A DNA stretch of 32,183 nucleotides, taken from NCBI GenBank assembly GCA_003427395.1, contig BFEA01000066.1, forward strand, positions 247,785 to 279,967, read 5' to 3'. The notes beneath the pieces are model-generated. The model saw only the letters and a list, made by a program, of their open reading frames with translations. It had not been told where the DNA came from and searched no databases. Below, one piece after another: positions 1 through 9,265 of this stretch. This DNA comes from Chara braunii. Taxonomy: Eukaryota > Streptophyta > Charophyceae > Charales > Characeae. The position numbers were made by a program, and so were the translations under genes. Each line of letters starts with the position of its first letter. Positions within the stretch are counted from its first letter, which is position 1.

Positions 1-223
1 CTCCTTCGTCTCTCCTCCCACCTTTCATCTGTGTATGTGTGTACGGGATCTGGGCATCGTCCATGCTTGGCCCAGACCCCACCATCTCACGATTGTATGT
101 GTGTGGAGTGATTCTTGAGTCAGTCTATGTGAGTCAGTCCGTTTATCAGACTTCCGCTGCATATATGCTCATCCTACATTGGTTGATCTTTGGTTCTGCC
201 CATACTCCCTGAAGTATGTAACA

Positions 224-431
224 CCCCGCCCCCGATCTCAGTGGTCTGTGCGTTGATCCGCGCGGTGCTCGTTGATCCGCACGGTGTTCTTCCTGATCGA
301 TACCGCGGTGAGCTACGCAACTCCGCTCTTGATTATTGTGCACGGTGACCCGCGCGGTTCTCATCTTGATTGATGCGCGTGACTGATCAAAATGCGCAGT
401 GGTCCGCGTTATCTCCCGCCGATTAGCTCGC
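224..431. repeat. 208-bp direct repeat, copy 1
   Basis: This block is repeated almost base for base at 1145-1353. Both copies start in a C-rich motif (CCCCGCCCCCGATCTCAG), run through TGATCCGCGCGGTG-type short repeats, and end at GATTAGCTCGC. Differences are a few substitutions and one inserted base. Just upstream at 218-223 is TGTAACA, a common LTR start sequence, but no matching LTR end or primer site was found, so it may be chance. No coding potential is convincing in either strand. Confidence 0.85.
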
Positions 432-791
432 CGGTATAGTCTTGGGCCCATTGTGGCCAGAGTTCCAACTCTACCTTTACCATCCCCCCTCGTCGAAATG
501 AATTTAGACAAAGAAAAACAAGCCAAGGAAAACAAAATTTTAATCACTCTGAAACAAATAGGGTTGTGCACTGAACTCCGAACGCATTGTTCTCCCTTGC
601 GGTCATGCCCTCAGCCCAAATCCGTCGTTGCCTCCGAGACACAATGGGCCTTGCTTTTGTGCATTTCAAGAGTAGTGCAGCGAGGCCCAATGATTCAGCA
701 GGTCCGCAATTAGTTCGAGCCCGACTCCGTTTCCGTCGTTTTTCCTGTGACCGCACTATCGGCGACCTCGCCGCCCGTTAGTTGATCTGTA

Positions 792-1100
792 ATGTTGGGT
801 CCGAATATCCCAGTCCTGGCCCTGTTCGGTATGGAAAAAAAATCCTTGATCTGGTCTCACTTAGGCCGAAATATCCAATTAAGTCCTACTGGGTACGAAG
901 ATCCTGATTCTGGTCTCACCTGGCCTGAAAATTGTGACTCCGCTTTCACCCAGTCCGAAAATGCCAGATTCGGTTTCCGCATGGTGCAAAAGTTTCTCGG
1001 TCACACTCAGTCCGATAATCCTGGTCCCTGTTGTACTCAATCCGAAATCCTTGGTCGTGGTTGTACTCAGTCTGAAATCCTTGGTCCCCGTCCACCCGCT
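792..1100. repeat. Degenerate 30-bp tandem repeat
   Basis: The clearest units begin at about 1005, 1035 and 1065 with ACTCA(G/A)TC(C/T)GA followed by AATCCTTGGTC-like sequence. Weaker units continue leftward in 30-bp steps to about 800. Because 30 is divisible by three, the plus strand stays open for 128 codons (792-1178) and would give a ten-residue repeat resembling CTQSEILGRG. With no homology and an ORF that falls in repeat DNA, I read this as minisatellite rather than a gene. Confidence 0.75.
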
Positions 1101-1144
1101 GGTCCGCCCGTCAATCTGGGGACTCTCCCGGCGGCGATCCCGAC

Positions 1145-1353
1145 GCCCCGCCCCCGATCTCAGTGGTCTGTGCGTTGATCCGCGCGGTGTTCGTTGATCC
1201 ACGCGGTGTTCTTCCTAATCGATACCGCGGTGAGCTACGCAACTCCCCTCTTGATTATTGTGCACGGTGACCCGGGCGGTTCTCATCTTGATTGATGCGC
1301 GTGACTGATCAAAATGCGCAGTGGTCCACGTTATCTCCCGCCGATTAGCTCGC
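1145..1353. repeat. 208-bp direct repeat, copy 2
   Basis: Second copy of the block at 224-431, offset by about 921 bp and lying immediately after the 30-bp repeat tract. The two copies therefore bracket a ~710-bp segment. Both lie in the same orientation, which fits a tandem duplication of a ~920-bp unit or paired ends of a short element. Target-site duplications are not evident. Confidence 0.85.
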
Positions 1354-1399
1354 ACGACGATCCACCCCTGTTCCCGCAGCTAACATCATTGACCGGTAT

Positions 1400-2330
1400 G
1401 ATGATGGTCGCGATATGACTGATGAACAATGTGAAAAGATCGTGCTTCCACTGATGATGAAGAACTGTGCGATTAGATCACGCTCTTGCTGATGGTGATG
1501 ATCTGCATGGTAGATTGCGCTCCTGCTGATGGTGATATCCACATGATGGCGGTGATCTGCGCGGTCGGATCACGCTCTGGCTGATGGCGGTGATCTGCGA
1601 GGTAGATCAAGCTCCCGCAGATGATGATGAGTCGTGCAATCAGACCACGCTTCTGCTGATGATGACAATCAGTGTGATGGCGGCAATCCGCGCAATACCG
1701 TTGATGTTCCTCTGCGTGATCTCATTGATGGTCCCCTCTACGCGGTAACACGCGTGATGATCCTCTTGATTATGGCGAGCGGTGATCCGCGCGATGATCC
1801 TCTTGATTATGGTCTGCGGTGACCCGTGCGATGATCCGCGCGATGATCCTCTTGATTATGGTGCGCGGTGATCCTTTTGATTATGGCGTGCAGTGATCCG
1901 CGTGATGATCGTCATCGGTGTCTTAGTAGCCTGTGCGCTGGTCTCGATGGTTGATGGTCAGCTCGATAGCCTGCGTGTCGGTCTCGATCGTGATGATCTG
2001 CTCGCGTGGTTCTTCGCGGTGATGATCACACGCACTCTGATCTAGCTCGTCTAGGTGATGATCTCTCTTCACAGTGATCATCTCACTCGGGATGATCTGG
2101 CTCTTCGTGGTAATGATCTCACTCGCGATGTTCCGACTTTTCGTGGCTATGATCTCACTCGCGATGATCACGGTGATCTACATGGATCGATTCCTGATTA
2201 GATTGCGCGGTGACTGCGCGATTCTTCTCCCGATTGGTGCGCGTATCTGATGGTGATTCCAGGTCTGCTCTGCGTTCTGTCATTGATGTCCCTCCGCGTG
2301 GTGATCTGCGCATGATGTGCCCGTTGACAA
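1400..2330. repeat. GATGATCC/TGATCCGCG-rich low-complexity tract
   Basis: This ~930-bp tract is built from shuffled short words such as GATGATCCTCTTGATTATGG, GTGATCCGCG and CTGCTGATGGTGATGATCTGC. Between 1758 and 1900 the word ending in CTCTTGATTATGG recurs at least four times at uneven spacing. Short open frames exist on both strands, but they translate into low-complexity peptides with no known domain. I treat the tract as diverged satellite-like DNA related to the flanking 208-bp repeats. Confidence 0.6.
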
Positions 2331-3263
2331 CGATGACGGTCGTGCGCCAATCCCATCCCTTCGGTGTGTAACGTACGTGTTCGCTTGTACACACGTGCGC
2401 GGTCCTCGTGTGCTTAGGAGCTGTCCGTGCCACGTACATGTCCCTTCGGTCCGTAACCCATCGGTAGATCGGCCAGTTGTCGAGAACCTTGCAGCGCCCC
2501 GGTACCGTCCCTGCAACTAAACCAATACGCGAGACTATTTCACCACCGAACAAGCATGAGTGGTACCAAGGGACCCGCTGTTGGGAAAATGAAGCACCCT
2601 GGTACGACACCTCCTCTCCGGGGCTAGATTTTAGTATCCCAGCCTAGAATCTCCAAATGCCATGGAAAATTATGGTTGAAACCCTTCACCCGGATCCTTA
2701 GGTCCTCGACCTTGCTGACAATTTGAGGTCACGACTTGCGAGACTCCGGTTGATCGGCGAATAGCCCTGGCCGCACATCTACCCCATCAAGGTTGTTTCA
2801 ACACCATGCAAAATTCACGTTCATTTTAGTGTTTATCCCACACTCCTTTGTTTCCACACGCACTTGCCATCGGTACCCCTTCTCCACGACCGATCGTCCT
2901 GCGTTAATTTCCCCTTCAAAAATCAAGTTCTCACGGTAGCCCTTGACGACTCGCCTCACTTCGGACACTCGGCACAATTCTCAAGGTGTTTCCTTTCCGT
3001 GGTTTTAATTTGATTGCCGACCGCAAGGTGCAGGCATCCATCGGTTGATCGTTAGTCGTACTTAGAACTCGCAATATCAATTGAACCAATAAATTCTCCC
3101 AGTAGTTGTCGAAGCCTCAAGAACTCGCCTTTCTCGATTCATACCCCGCCATAGTTCCGTCTGAGCTTGGATCCTCCGCATTCTCCATCCGACATTAGTT
3201 CATCCCTTCTCGTCGACCTGGATCGCAAGACAAACACAGGCGGAATAACTTGCATTGCAATTT
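2331..3263. other. No recognisable gene; possible 3' end of retroelement E1
   Basis: No protein domain, RNA gene or repeat could be supported here. By position it lies just downstream (minus strand) of the last E1 coding block and is where E1's 3' untranslated end and 3' LTR would be expected. I could not find sequence matching the DNA next to the E1 primer site at 17394 onward, so the 3' LTR is either highly diverged, deleted or outside the window. Confidence 0.4.
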
Positions 3264-3804
3264 TCAGCCTCTGATGCTAGGTCTTTTTGAAGGAAGTAAA
3301 GGGCGGTGATAGGCTTGAGTCGCTCGACACAGGTACTCCCTCATAGGTTTTGGCGCCCTCCCCCTCCCGACAGGCTTGGGAACAGGCAAGTCTTTATGCT
3401 CTTGGATGCCATCGACGTCCATATGATCGTCCAGGGTTGGGGCCAGCATTGATCTCCTTAATGGAAATTGATCAGTCTCAGCGAAAGGTGCAAGCTTTGA
3501 AGCATGAAATACAGGGTAAGTGTGCAGATGACCAGGGATTCTTATCACGTACGAGGGGCCATCCAAATCACTACCCACAATATCTAGAACTTCCCAAGGA
3601 CCGAAGTATTATGGCATGAGCTTTCTAGAGATGCCGAATTCCTGTCCTAGTTCACTAGCCTTTACCCAGATATGTTCCCCTTTTTGTGCTTCGCGCCTAC
3701 TGATTAAGCTCTAGTTTAAGCTCTTCAGATAAGAGTTGAGTCACCAACCTTTTTATCTCGACAACATCTACTCTGGATCCTGTTGTTATGATAATAACAA
3801 ATCA
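3264..3804 (-). pseudogene. E1 integrase C-terminal region (degenerate)
   Basis: The minus strand encodes the part of a Ty3/gypsy polyprotein after the integrase catalytic core. Visible motifs are a WVKASELGQEFGISRKLMP-like segment near 3690-3620, then YFGPWEVLDIVGSDLDG and YPVFHASKLAPF, the conserved 'HPVFHVSxL' region of chromovirus-type integrases. After it comes a proline-rich tail and REYL, where a chromodomain would usually begin, but no complete chromodomain can be recognised. An in-frame TAA sits between MP and YFGPW, and the upstream part needs frame changes. This is the 3'-most coding remnant of E1. Confidence 0.8.
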
Positions 3805-4349
3805 TTAGTATATCTTACATAGAAGAGTCTTTTGAAAGCCGGATCCATTGGATCTGATGAAGTCTTCGATAGGGTTCGCCGACTGAAATGTGGACTGTCG
3901 TCTCTGTCTGTTCTCAGAGGCAATCATCGCCTCGTGAGATATCCTGATATGATTGACAGCCTGCTGCAACAGCTTCTCATAATGGTTACTAAGTTCTATG
4001 GTTCCTGGAGCGGCAGCTGGTCGGTTTTCAGGAAGGAGGAAGTCTAGAGCAGATTCAGGCTTCCACCCCAAGTGCAGCTGATTGGGATTGACGTCGGTAG
4101 TGTTGTGTACAACGTTATTGTACAGACTGGCGATGAGAGGCAATTTCTCATCTTAGTCATCTTGGTTGGGCTTAATGTAGTGCCTCAGCAGATGCTGCAC
4201 CACGCGGTTCATTTCCACTTGGCAGGATGATTTCCCGAGGTCATTTGGAGTTGGCTGCCCATTTGTTCAGCAGCCTTCTTCCACATTTCACTTGTGAATC
4301 GGATATCTCTGTCACTAACTATAGTCTTGGGCAGTCCGAAATCACGCAC
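3805..4349 (-). pseudogene. E1 integrase catalytic core, C-terminal half (broken)
   Basis: Reading minus, this begins with VRDFGLPKTIVSDRDIRFTS, which contains the second catalytic Asp of the DD35E integrase core. It continues to MNRVVQHLL and LPLIASLYNNVVHNTT...LHLGWKP, both typical of Ty3/gypsy integrase. Around 4235-4225 the usual HPQTNGQAE stretch that carries the catalytic Glu is shortened and shifted in frame, and a stop occurs near 4165 before DEKLPL. The core is therefore not functional as it stands. It continues directly from the block at 4350-4703, separated by an in-frame TAG. Confidence 0.85.
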
Positions 4350-4703
4350 CTAGTTATCCATAAATAACTTGATGACGTGCTCACTCCTTGCAGTCTCTGG
4401 CATGGCATTCAGGCTCGAGTGCTTAGTAAACCTGTCCACTTTGACGAAGATGTCCCTCATGCCACTCTTGCTGGTCACGAGGGTGTCCATGAAATCCATG
4501 GAGTCGCTCCGTTCAAGGCCTGCAGGAATGGGCAAGGGTTTGAGTAACCTAAGCGCTGCTTGAGTTCGTGGCGCCCGCTGATAGACTTGACAAGTTTGGA
4601 CGTACTTCTTTGCATCGTCAAGCATACGAGGCCACCAAAAACACTGCACTAGGTTAGCACTAGTCTTCTTATATCCAAAATGTCATGTTGCATCGTGACA
4701 TTC
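4350..4703 (-). pseudogene. E1 integrase zinc-binding domain and core, N-terminal half
   Basis: The minus strand shows an HHCC-type integrase zinc module followed by the start of the rve core. The His pair region reads ECHDAT-stop-HFGYKKTSANLVQ, and the Cys pair reads TCQVYQ, so the second Cys is replaced by Tyr. The core starts at ERSDSMDFMDTLVTSKSG, containing the first catalytic Asp, and runs through DRFTKHSSLNAMPETARSEH. It ends at an in-frame TAG before VRDFGLP. Zinc-finger loss plus stops mark it as dead. Confidence 0.88.
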
Positions 4704-4928
4704 TCATAAGAATAAACTACGTAAAGACTTACTAGATGGCACACATGGTCTTTTTAACCCTACCTTTTCAAGAAAGAGCAGCCCATCCACCATTACAAAC
4801 TCGCCAGATATGGCCTTGTCTTGGGTCTCAAGTTTGTGTATGATGTCCATCATGACAGGGTCTTCCTTGTAGGCATCAACCAAGGATAAAGTTATATTGT
4901 CCGACAAGCCAAACTCAGTTATCAACGC
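4704..4928 (-). pseudogene. E1 RNase H-integrase linker (distal part)
   Basis: An open minus-strand stretch reads ALITEFGLSDNITLSLVDAY followed by KEDPVMMDIIHKLETQDKAI, then a LLFLEKVGL motif that precedes the integrase zinc finger in gypsy Pol proteins. The proximal half of the same linker lies about 7.8 kb away at 12712-12760 (EHNKVSNTLSRR...YLGAL). The frame is therefore physically split by the insertion at 4929-12711. At the edge the reading runs into insertion sequence, giving an artificial MPDQMRST start. Confidence 0.85.
4923..4928. repeat. Target-site duplication, left copy (CAACGC)
   Basis: CAACGC immediately precedes the element start TGTCGAGCGC at 4929. The same hexamer is found at 12710-12715 at the other edge, where the E1 reading resumes. 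If the element ends in CA at 12711, the strict duplication is ACGC (4 bp), and the extra CA is ambiguous. Confidence 0.75.
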
Positions 4929-6110
4929 TGTCGAGCGCATCTGGTCCGGCACCGCGCGCGGCAGCGCGGGACCCTCTCAACCGCGTCACGCAGGAGTTGG
5001 ACCAACCTCGTCGCGAACACACAAAAGGAGCTTCCTTAGGCCGCTCCGGCCGAGTGCGCCAGCCATACCTCTCGCGAGCCCCTACGACAGGATAGGGCCT
5101 ACGCGAGGCACAACTTACCTCCACCTTACGGGAGCTGTCACCTCCCTTCGGTGGGCGTATCCCCGNACACACACAGAGGGTAGTTTTTCAACTTTTTTTT
5201 TTTTACTTTTTTTTGTTCCACACGTGTCCCGCCAAGTGTCCGAGCCCCATTGGGCTCGACCCGTTGATCGGAACTCAACGGGAAGACCCCGTTATACCGT
5301 TCAATGATGTCGAGCGCATCCGTCCGGCACCGCGACTCGGTTGCAATCGCAGAGGTGGACCAGCCGAGGACGTTTCTCGTTCGCTGTAGCATAGGGAGTA
5401 CACGCGGTAATACTTCTATCGGACCCGCACACGAACCGACATCTTGGGGGGCTGAAGTCCCAAGCGCGACTCGTCGTCGGTTGACTAGGACGTATCCCAC
5501 ACCCCACACGCACACCACAACCACACGACAATAACACGCACACATACACACGGAACGACACAACGCAAACAACGCGGCAACGCTCCTAGCCCCTCGGTAG
5601 CCAACCCATAACTTCCCGACGCGGAAATAGAATAGGCGTCGCACGCGAGACTTAGTATAAAAATCGCGCGGACGCAGGGCTAACTCATATCGACTCGTGA
5701 TGCAAGCGCACGCAAGCGGTCGCAACGATGGCGTACCACGTGGNACNCATACTCGTGCGGTCCTCGTTAATNTCGAGNGTCGCGTTCGACACTCAAGTGT
5801 CGGNTGANANGCGCCTTGAGGGTTAATCTCTCGACGCTGGACAACNGCCATGCGCGGTTGAAGACCACACACCCTCTTCTGCACCCTTATGCAGAGTGGG
5901 TGGTACACAGGCCCATGCCTGTGGTGCTAGTCGTCTCTCGCGGCCCTAGGGGTGAGTCCTCCCCGGGGNCTGGGCGAAAGTCAAGGGGTTTGACTTTGAC
6001 GGCTGCCACGGACTACAACGTCCAACCATAAAAATCTCTAAGAAGCAACAAGACTCGCACGAACCCAAGAAGAGGGGATAGGGCAAAGGTCTCCTGGCCC
6101 TTAAAACAAA
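4929..6110. repeat. LTR-related module A (similar to E2 LTR)
   Basis: Segments align in order with the E2 LTR at the right end of the window: 4935-5165 with 30873-31101, 5340-5530 with 31140-31318, and 5590-5800 with 31390-31605. Shared landmarks include GCGTCACGCAGGAGTTGG, CCCCTACGACAGGATAGGGC, CTTCGGTGGGCGTATCCCCG, CGCAGAGGTGGACCAGCCGA, GACGCAGGGCTAACTCATAT and the palindrome GACACTCAAGTGTC. A TATA-like GTATAAAA occurs in both (5655 and 31468 areas). Positions 5166-5339 are extra relative to the E2 copy and include a T-rich run and a second TGTCGAGCGCATC at 5309. Several Ns lower precision. Confidence 0.8.
5241..5282. other. Two adjacent perfect hairpins
   Basis: CGAGCCC (5241-5247) pairs with GGGCTCG (5252-5258) around a 4-nt loop. 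Right next to it CCCGTTGA (5260-5267) pairs with TCAACGGG (5275-5282) around a 7-nt loop. Both sit in the part of module A that is absent from the E2 LTR, just after a long T-rich run. Their role is unknown. They may be a mobile insert or an RNA-processing structure. Confidence 0.7.
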
Positions 6111-6119
6111 AACTCATGG

Positions 6120-6640
6120 CCTTGGGACACACTTCCCCTCTATGGGCGGTGCCGGCGGCCTGTAATAATCCTAAGCGTTGCGCCTACGCGCAAGCCCGAC
6201 GGTCCCATAACTTTTAGACGCCGGGGGCGGCGAGGCTTCGCGTACAGGGCTCTGATATAAAACTGTGCGGCCGCAGGCCAACCCTATGTCAACCACCGAT
6301 GCCAATCATATGTGGTAACCGCGGCTTAGGCCTCGCGATATTGAATGGCTGAAGGAACTCATTGCGAGGGGTTACCCCTCACGATATTGAACGGCTGAAG
6401 GACACGCCGTTCGGCCCTCGCGACGTTCCTGCCTTTCAGGTAGAGTGTCCCGCCGGCCAAAGTAAATAGGCTCCGTGCAAGGGGAGGCCCCTCCTCTTCA
6501 GGGCCTAGGGCTTGGGGTGTCCTGGACAAGGACCTCGAATCCCGGCCCAGGACCAACGTCCGACTAAGAAATCCCCAAGACGCAAAATAGGCAGGAGGGA
6601 GGGTCTTTCCTGTCCCTCAATCCCAACTCTCACGCAGTTG
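6120..6640. repeat. LTR-related module B (second partial copy)
   Basis: This segment repeats the E2 LTR again, overlapping the part already represented in module A. TATAAAACTGTGCGGCCGCAGG at about 6256 matches the 31468 region. CACGATATTGAACGGCTGAAGG occurs twice (about 6338 and 6380) against once near 31635. The stretch from TGTCCTGGACAAGGACCT to CCAACGTCCGACTAAGAAAT (6518-6572) matches 31769-31823. So parts of the LTR appear twice in tandem at the left end of the insertion. Confidence 0.75.
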
Positions 6641-7387
6641 CTAACATGGCCCTTTTGGCCCCCCGAACACTCATCATATGTATATCCACGCATACATACG
6701 GAAGGGGGGATAGAGTTATGACGACCACTTCTCACAGGCACAGTGGGACTCCTTACAACCATGTATATGTATATGGAATCGCAGGCAGTCCAAGTCCAAA
6801 ATCCGAGCCACAGGACATACCTGCAACCACACCAAGAATCAAGGGACAAAACACGCACTACACGGAGTCAACCCCAACCATTCTCTATGCTCATACCCCT
6901 TCGCTTTAGCCATGCAAGCCCCAACTGCCAGCCTAACCAACCCCAATTAAATACTCAGTACCTTTGTTAAATGGCCATTCAATAAAAGTCCGGGTCGAAC
7001 CCTTAACAAACAGTAAAAACCACCAGGGCTAAAGCCTTTTAGGTTGAGTATGGGGAATGAGTTGAAATTGAGTCGAAGACCGACGAATCGGCAACCGACC
7101 TGTTATCAGTTATAACAGAAGACGATCCTCCAGGGATCAAGTTGAATCTAGTCTTGATCTTGAATCGAACAATCAAGACGACCTGTAACACATGACACGC
7201 CAATCCCCAAGTTGAGATCATGAGCTCATGGAGAATACAACTCCATAACATATTCTCACTCAAATCCTCCTGGCTAGCTAAGCCTGAATCTACCTCGAGG
7301 CGGTGCCCAAAGCGAAGGCAGACCCTGACTGAATCTCCCATATTCAGGGTGGATCGCCAGAATCGTCATCTGTCAAAATATAATCTA
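6641..7387. other. No recognisable feature
   Basis: This stretch of the 7.8-kb insertion holds no convincing coding region. The first part (6645-6710) weakly resembles the E2 LTR around 31905-31950 (CCCTTTTGGCC then a TATGTATAT-like tract), and beyond about 6900 I see neither repeat nor protein similarity. Short open frames on either strand give no known motif. Confidence 0.4.
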
Positions 7388-8055
7388 GCTCCTCTAAATC
7401 GAGAAAATTTCGGCGGTGCTTCCCGTAGGAAAAGTGCCTCTCCAAAGTTTATATCAGCCCAAATATGAAAACAGAAATAATCTCCAACTCTGGAAATCCA
7501 GATTCTATCTAACTCCCTGAATTAGTAGAAATTTGAACAACACTCCCTTTAGAAAGGGAGACTTCCCAGAAATAATCTCCAACTCTGGAAAGCCAGATTC
7601 TATCTAACTCCCTGAATTAGTAGAAATTTGAACAGCACTTCCTTTAGAAAGGGAGAATTCCCAAATTTATACTAGGTCAGATATGAACTCACAAGGCAAC
7701 TAGAGTTCAACTTAAACAAGTTTTGACTAACTCCTTAGTTTTGCAGAAATTTCGGCAGCACTCCCTTTAGAGAAGTGTTATTCCAGAATTTATACAAGGC
7801 TAAGTTCTGAATCTGGAAATAACCCTGACTTCTCAAAGTTCAATTTTATCTAACCCCCTGAATTAGCAAAAATTTGGGCAGCACTCCCTTTAAAAAATGA
7901 GACTTTCCAAATTTTTACTAAGGTAGATATAAAGAATAGATAAGTTGAACTTTGACAAGTCAAAAGTTGACTAACTCCTTGGATTCGTAGAAATTTCGGC
8001 AGCGCTTCCCGTAGTGAAAGTAGCTTGCCAAGATTTATACAAAGCCAAGTATAAC
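7388..8055. repeat. ~122-bp tandem array with GCAGCACTCCCTTTAG core
   Basis: Six diverged units share TAGAAATTTCGGCAGCACTC followed by CCTTTAG and, further on, a CCAAATTTATAC-like word. Core positions are about 7416, 7541, 7637, 7759, 7883 and 8004, giving steps of 125, 96, 122, 124 and 121 bp. In the unit at 7543-7560 the core forms a perfect inverted repeat, CTCCCTTT-AG-AAAGGGAG. The unit at 7638-7655 keeps it with one T-G wobble, while other units pair less well. No coding potential. This array leads directly into the hairpin array. Confidence 0.8.
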
Positions 8056-8334
8056 AAAAGATCCCAGAAAATGCAAGAATTGATCTAAGTAAAATAAAGT
8101 CAGCAAAGAAAATGCAGGAATTGACCTAGCTCCTATCGCTCTAGCACGTGGCGAGCCTCTAAAGCAACTACCTGTCAACCTGAAACTCAGACCAAGTAGT
8201 AACCTCACTCATCCACATGCAGGTCAAACCACAAGGGTAAGTACTCTCACCATCCCCAAGCCAATCTGAACAAACCATAGTTCACGATCTCTCAATGAGT
8301 TATCCCCTCATACCCAACTTACATAAGGCATAGG

Positions 8335-9265
8335 TCAGGGCACCTGAACTTACAAAGCGCACCCAACTTAGCCAGACCCAAAGTCAGAATACCTAAACTT
8401 ATAGAGCGTTCTGACTTGGCCAGGTATACACAAACAGAGGGCACAACTACTTCTCTCTTCTTTGGGCATATGACTAGACCACTCTAGTCGCCCTGAACTG
8501 TTTAAATAGCCAAATTATATATATATATCTGAACTTAGTCTTCAAAGGGACATAAGGCTGAGCCGCTCAACTTAGAACCCTGCTCAGCCTGCCCAAGTTT
8601 ACTTTCAATTATATCTCTTTAGTTGTACTCTCTTCAGTTATGATAAGCTATAGTCAGGCTTCCTAAACTTATGGAGCGGCCTGACCAGCCTGTTCGTAAT
8701 AGCATAGTAATACAATATAGCCAAATTATATCCATTAGGTTCCAACATATGCGAGGCATTGGGTCAGGCTACCTAAACTTATAGAGCGGTCTGATCCTCA
8801 GCCAGGTTCGTTTCTCTCTGATCCAATCTGTGCGAGGCAGTGGGATAGGCTACCTAAACTTATAGAGCGGCCTGTCNCTTGCCANAATTACTCCCTCAGA
8901 ANAAAACAAGAGAAGGGNTGAACCNCCTAANCTTATANAGCGGTTCANACCTCCTTGTTCANAACNAAAGAAACTGAGAGAGNCCCAAATAAAGCAAGNC
9001 AACCCAAGGTNCCTAAACTTATAGAGCGCCTTGGGTTCCTGAAAGCCACCCACAATNAAACCCTCACNAGNAAGAGCAGNCAGGACACCTAAACTTATAN
9101 AGCNTCCTGACCCTCCAAGCAATTCACAACANCAGGTCTCCCCAAACTTATGGGGNCATCCCANCCTCCAGAGCTTNAGGCTACCTAAACTTATAGAGCG
9201 GNCTGAGGCTCCATGCAAACCAAAAATAAACAAAGCGCTGGGNTTNNCCAAACTTAAGGGGACCT
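8335..9265 (+). repeat. Array of hairpins: conserved loop, covarying stems
   Basis: The word TACCTAAACTTATAGAGCG (19 nt, with small variants) recurs about ten times, each time between arms complementary to each other but different from the arms of other copies. Examples: AAGTCAGAA 8381-8389 with TTCTGACTT 8409-8417; AGGCTGAGC 8555-8563 with GCTCAGCCT 8582-8590; GTCAGGC 8653-8659 with GCCTGAC 8679-8685; GGGTCAGGC 8761-8769 with GTCTGATCC 8789-8797; AACCCAAGG 9001-9009 with CCTTGGGTT 9029-9037; GNCAGGA 9079-9085 with TCCTGAC 9105-9111; AGCTTNAGGC 9172-9181 with GNCTGAGGCT 9201-9210. Imperfect positions are often G-T pairs that would hold as G-U in a plus-strand RNA. Two variants (about 9135 and 9245) have a shorter AAACTTAT loop. 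Function unknown. Confidence 0.88.

Noticed and set aside
5138-5908. 256-codon minus-strand open frame
   Set aside because: It lies in LTR-related module A, contains many unknown bases, shows no domain, and the homologous part of the E2 LTR does not keep it open.
8335-9265. CRISPR-like array (conserved repeats with differing spacers)
   Set aside because: Spacing is irregular, the conserved part is a loop flanked by self-complementary arms, there are no cas genes, and the context is eukaryotic retroelement DNA.
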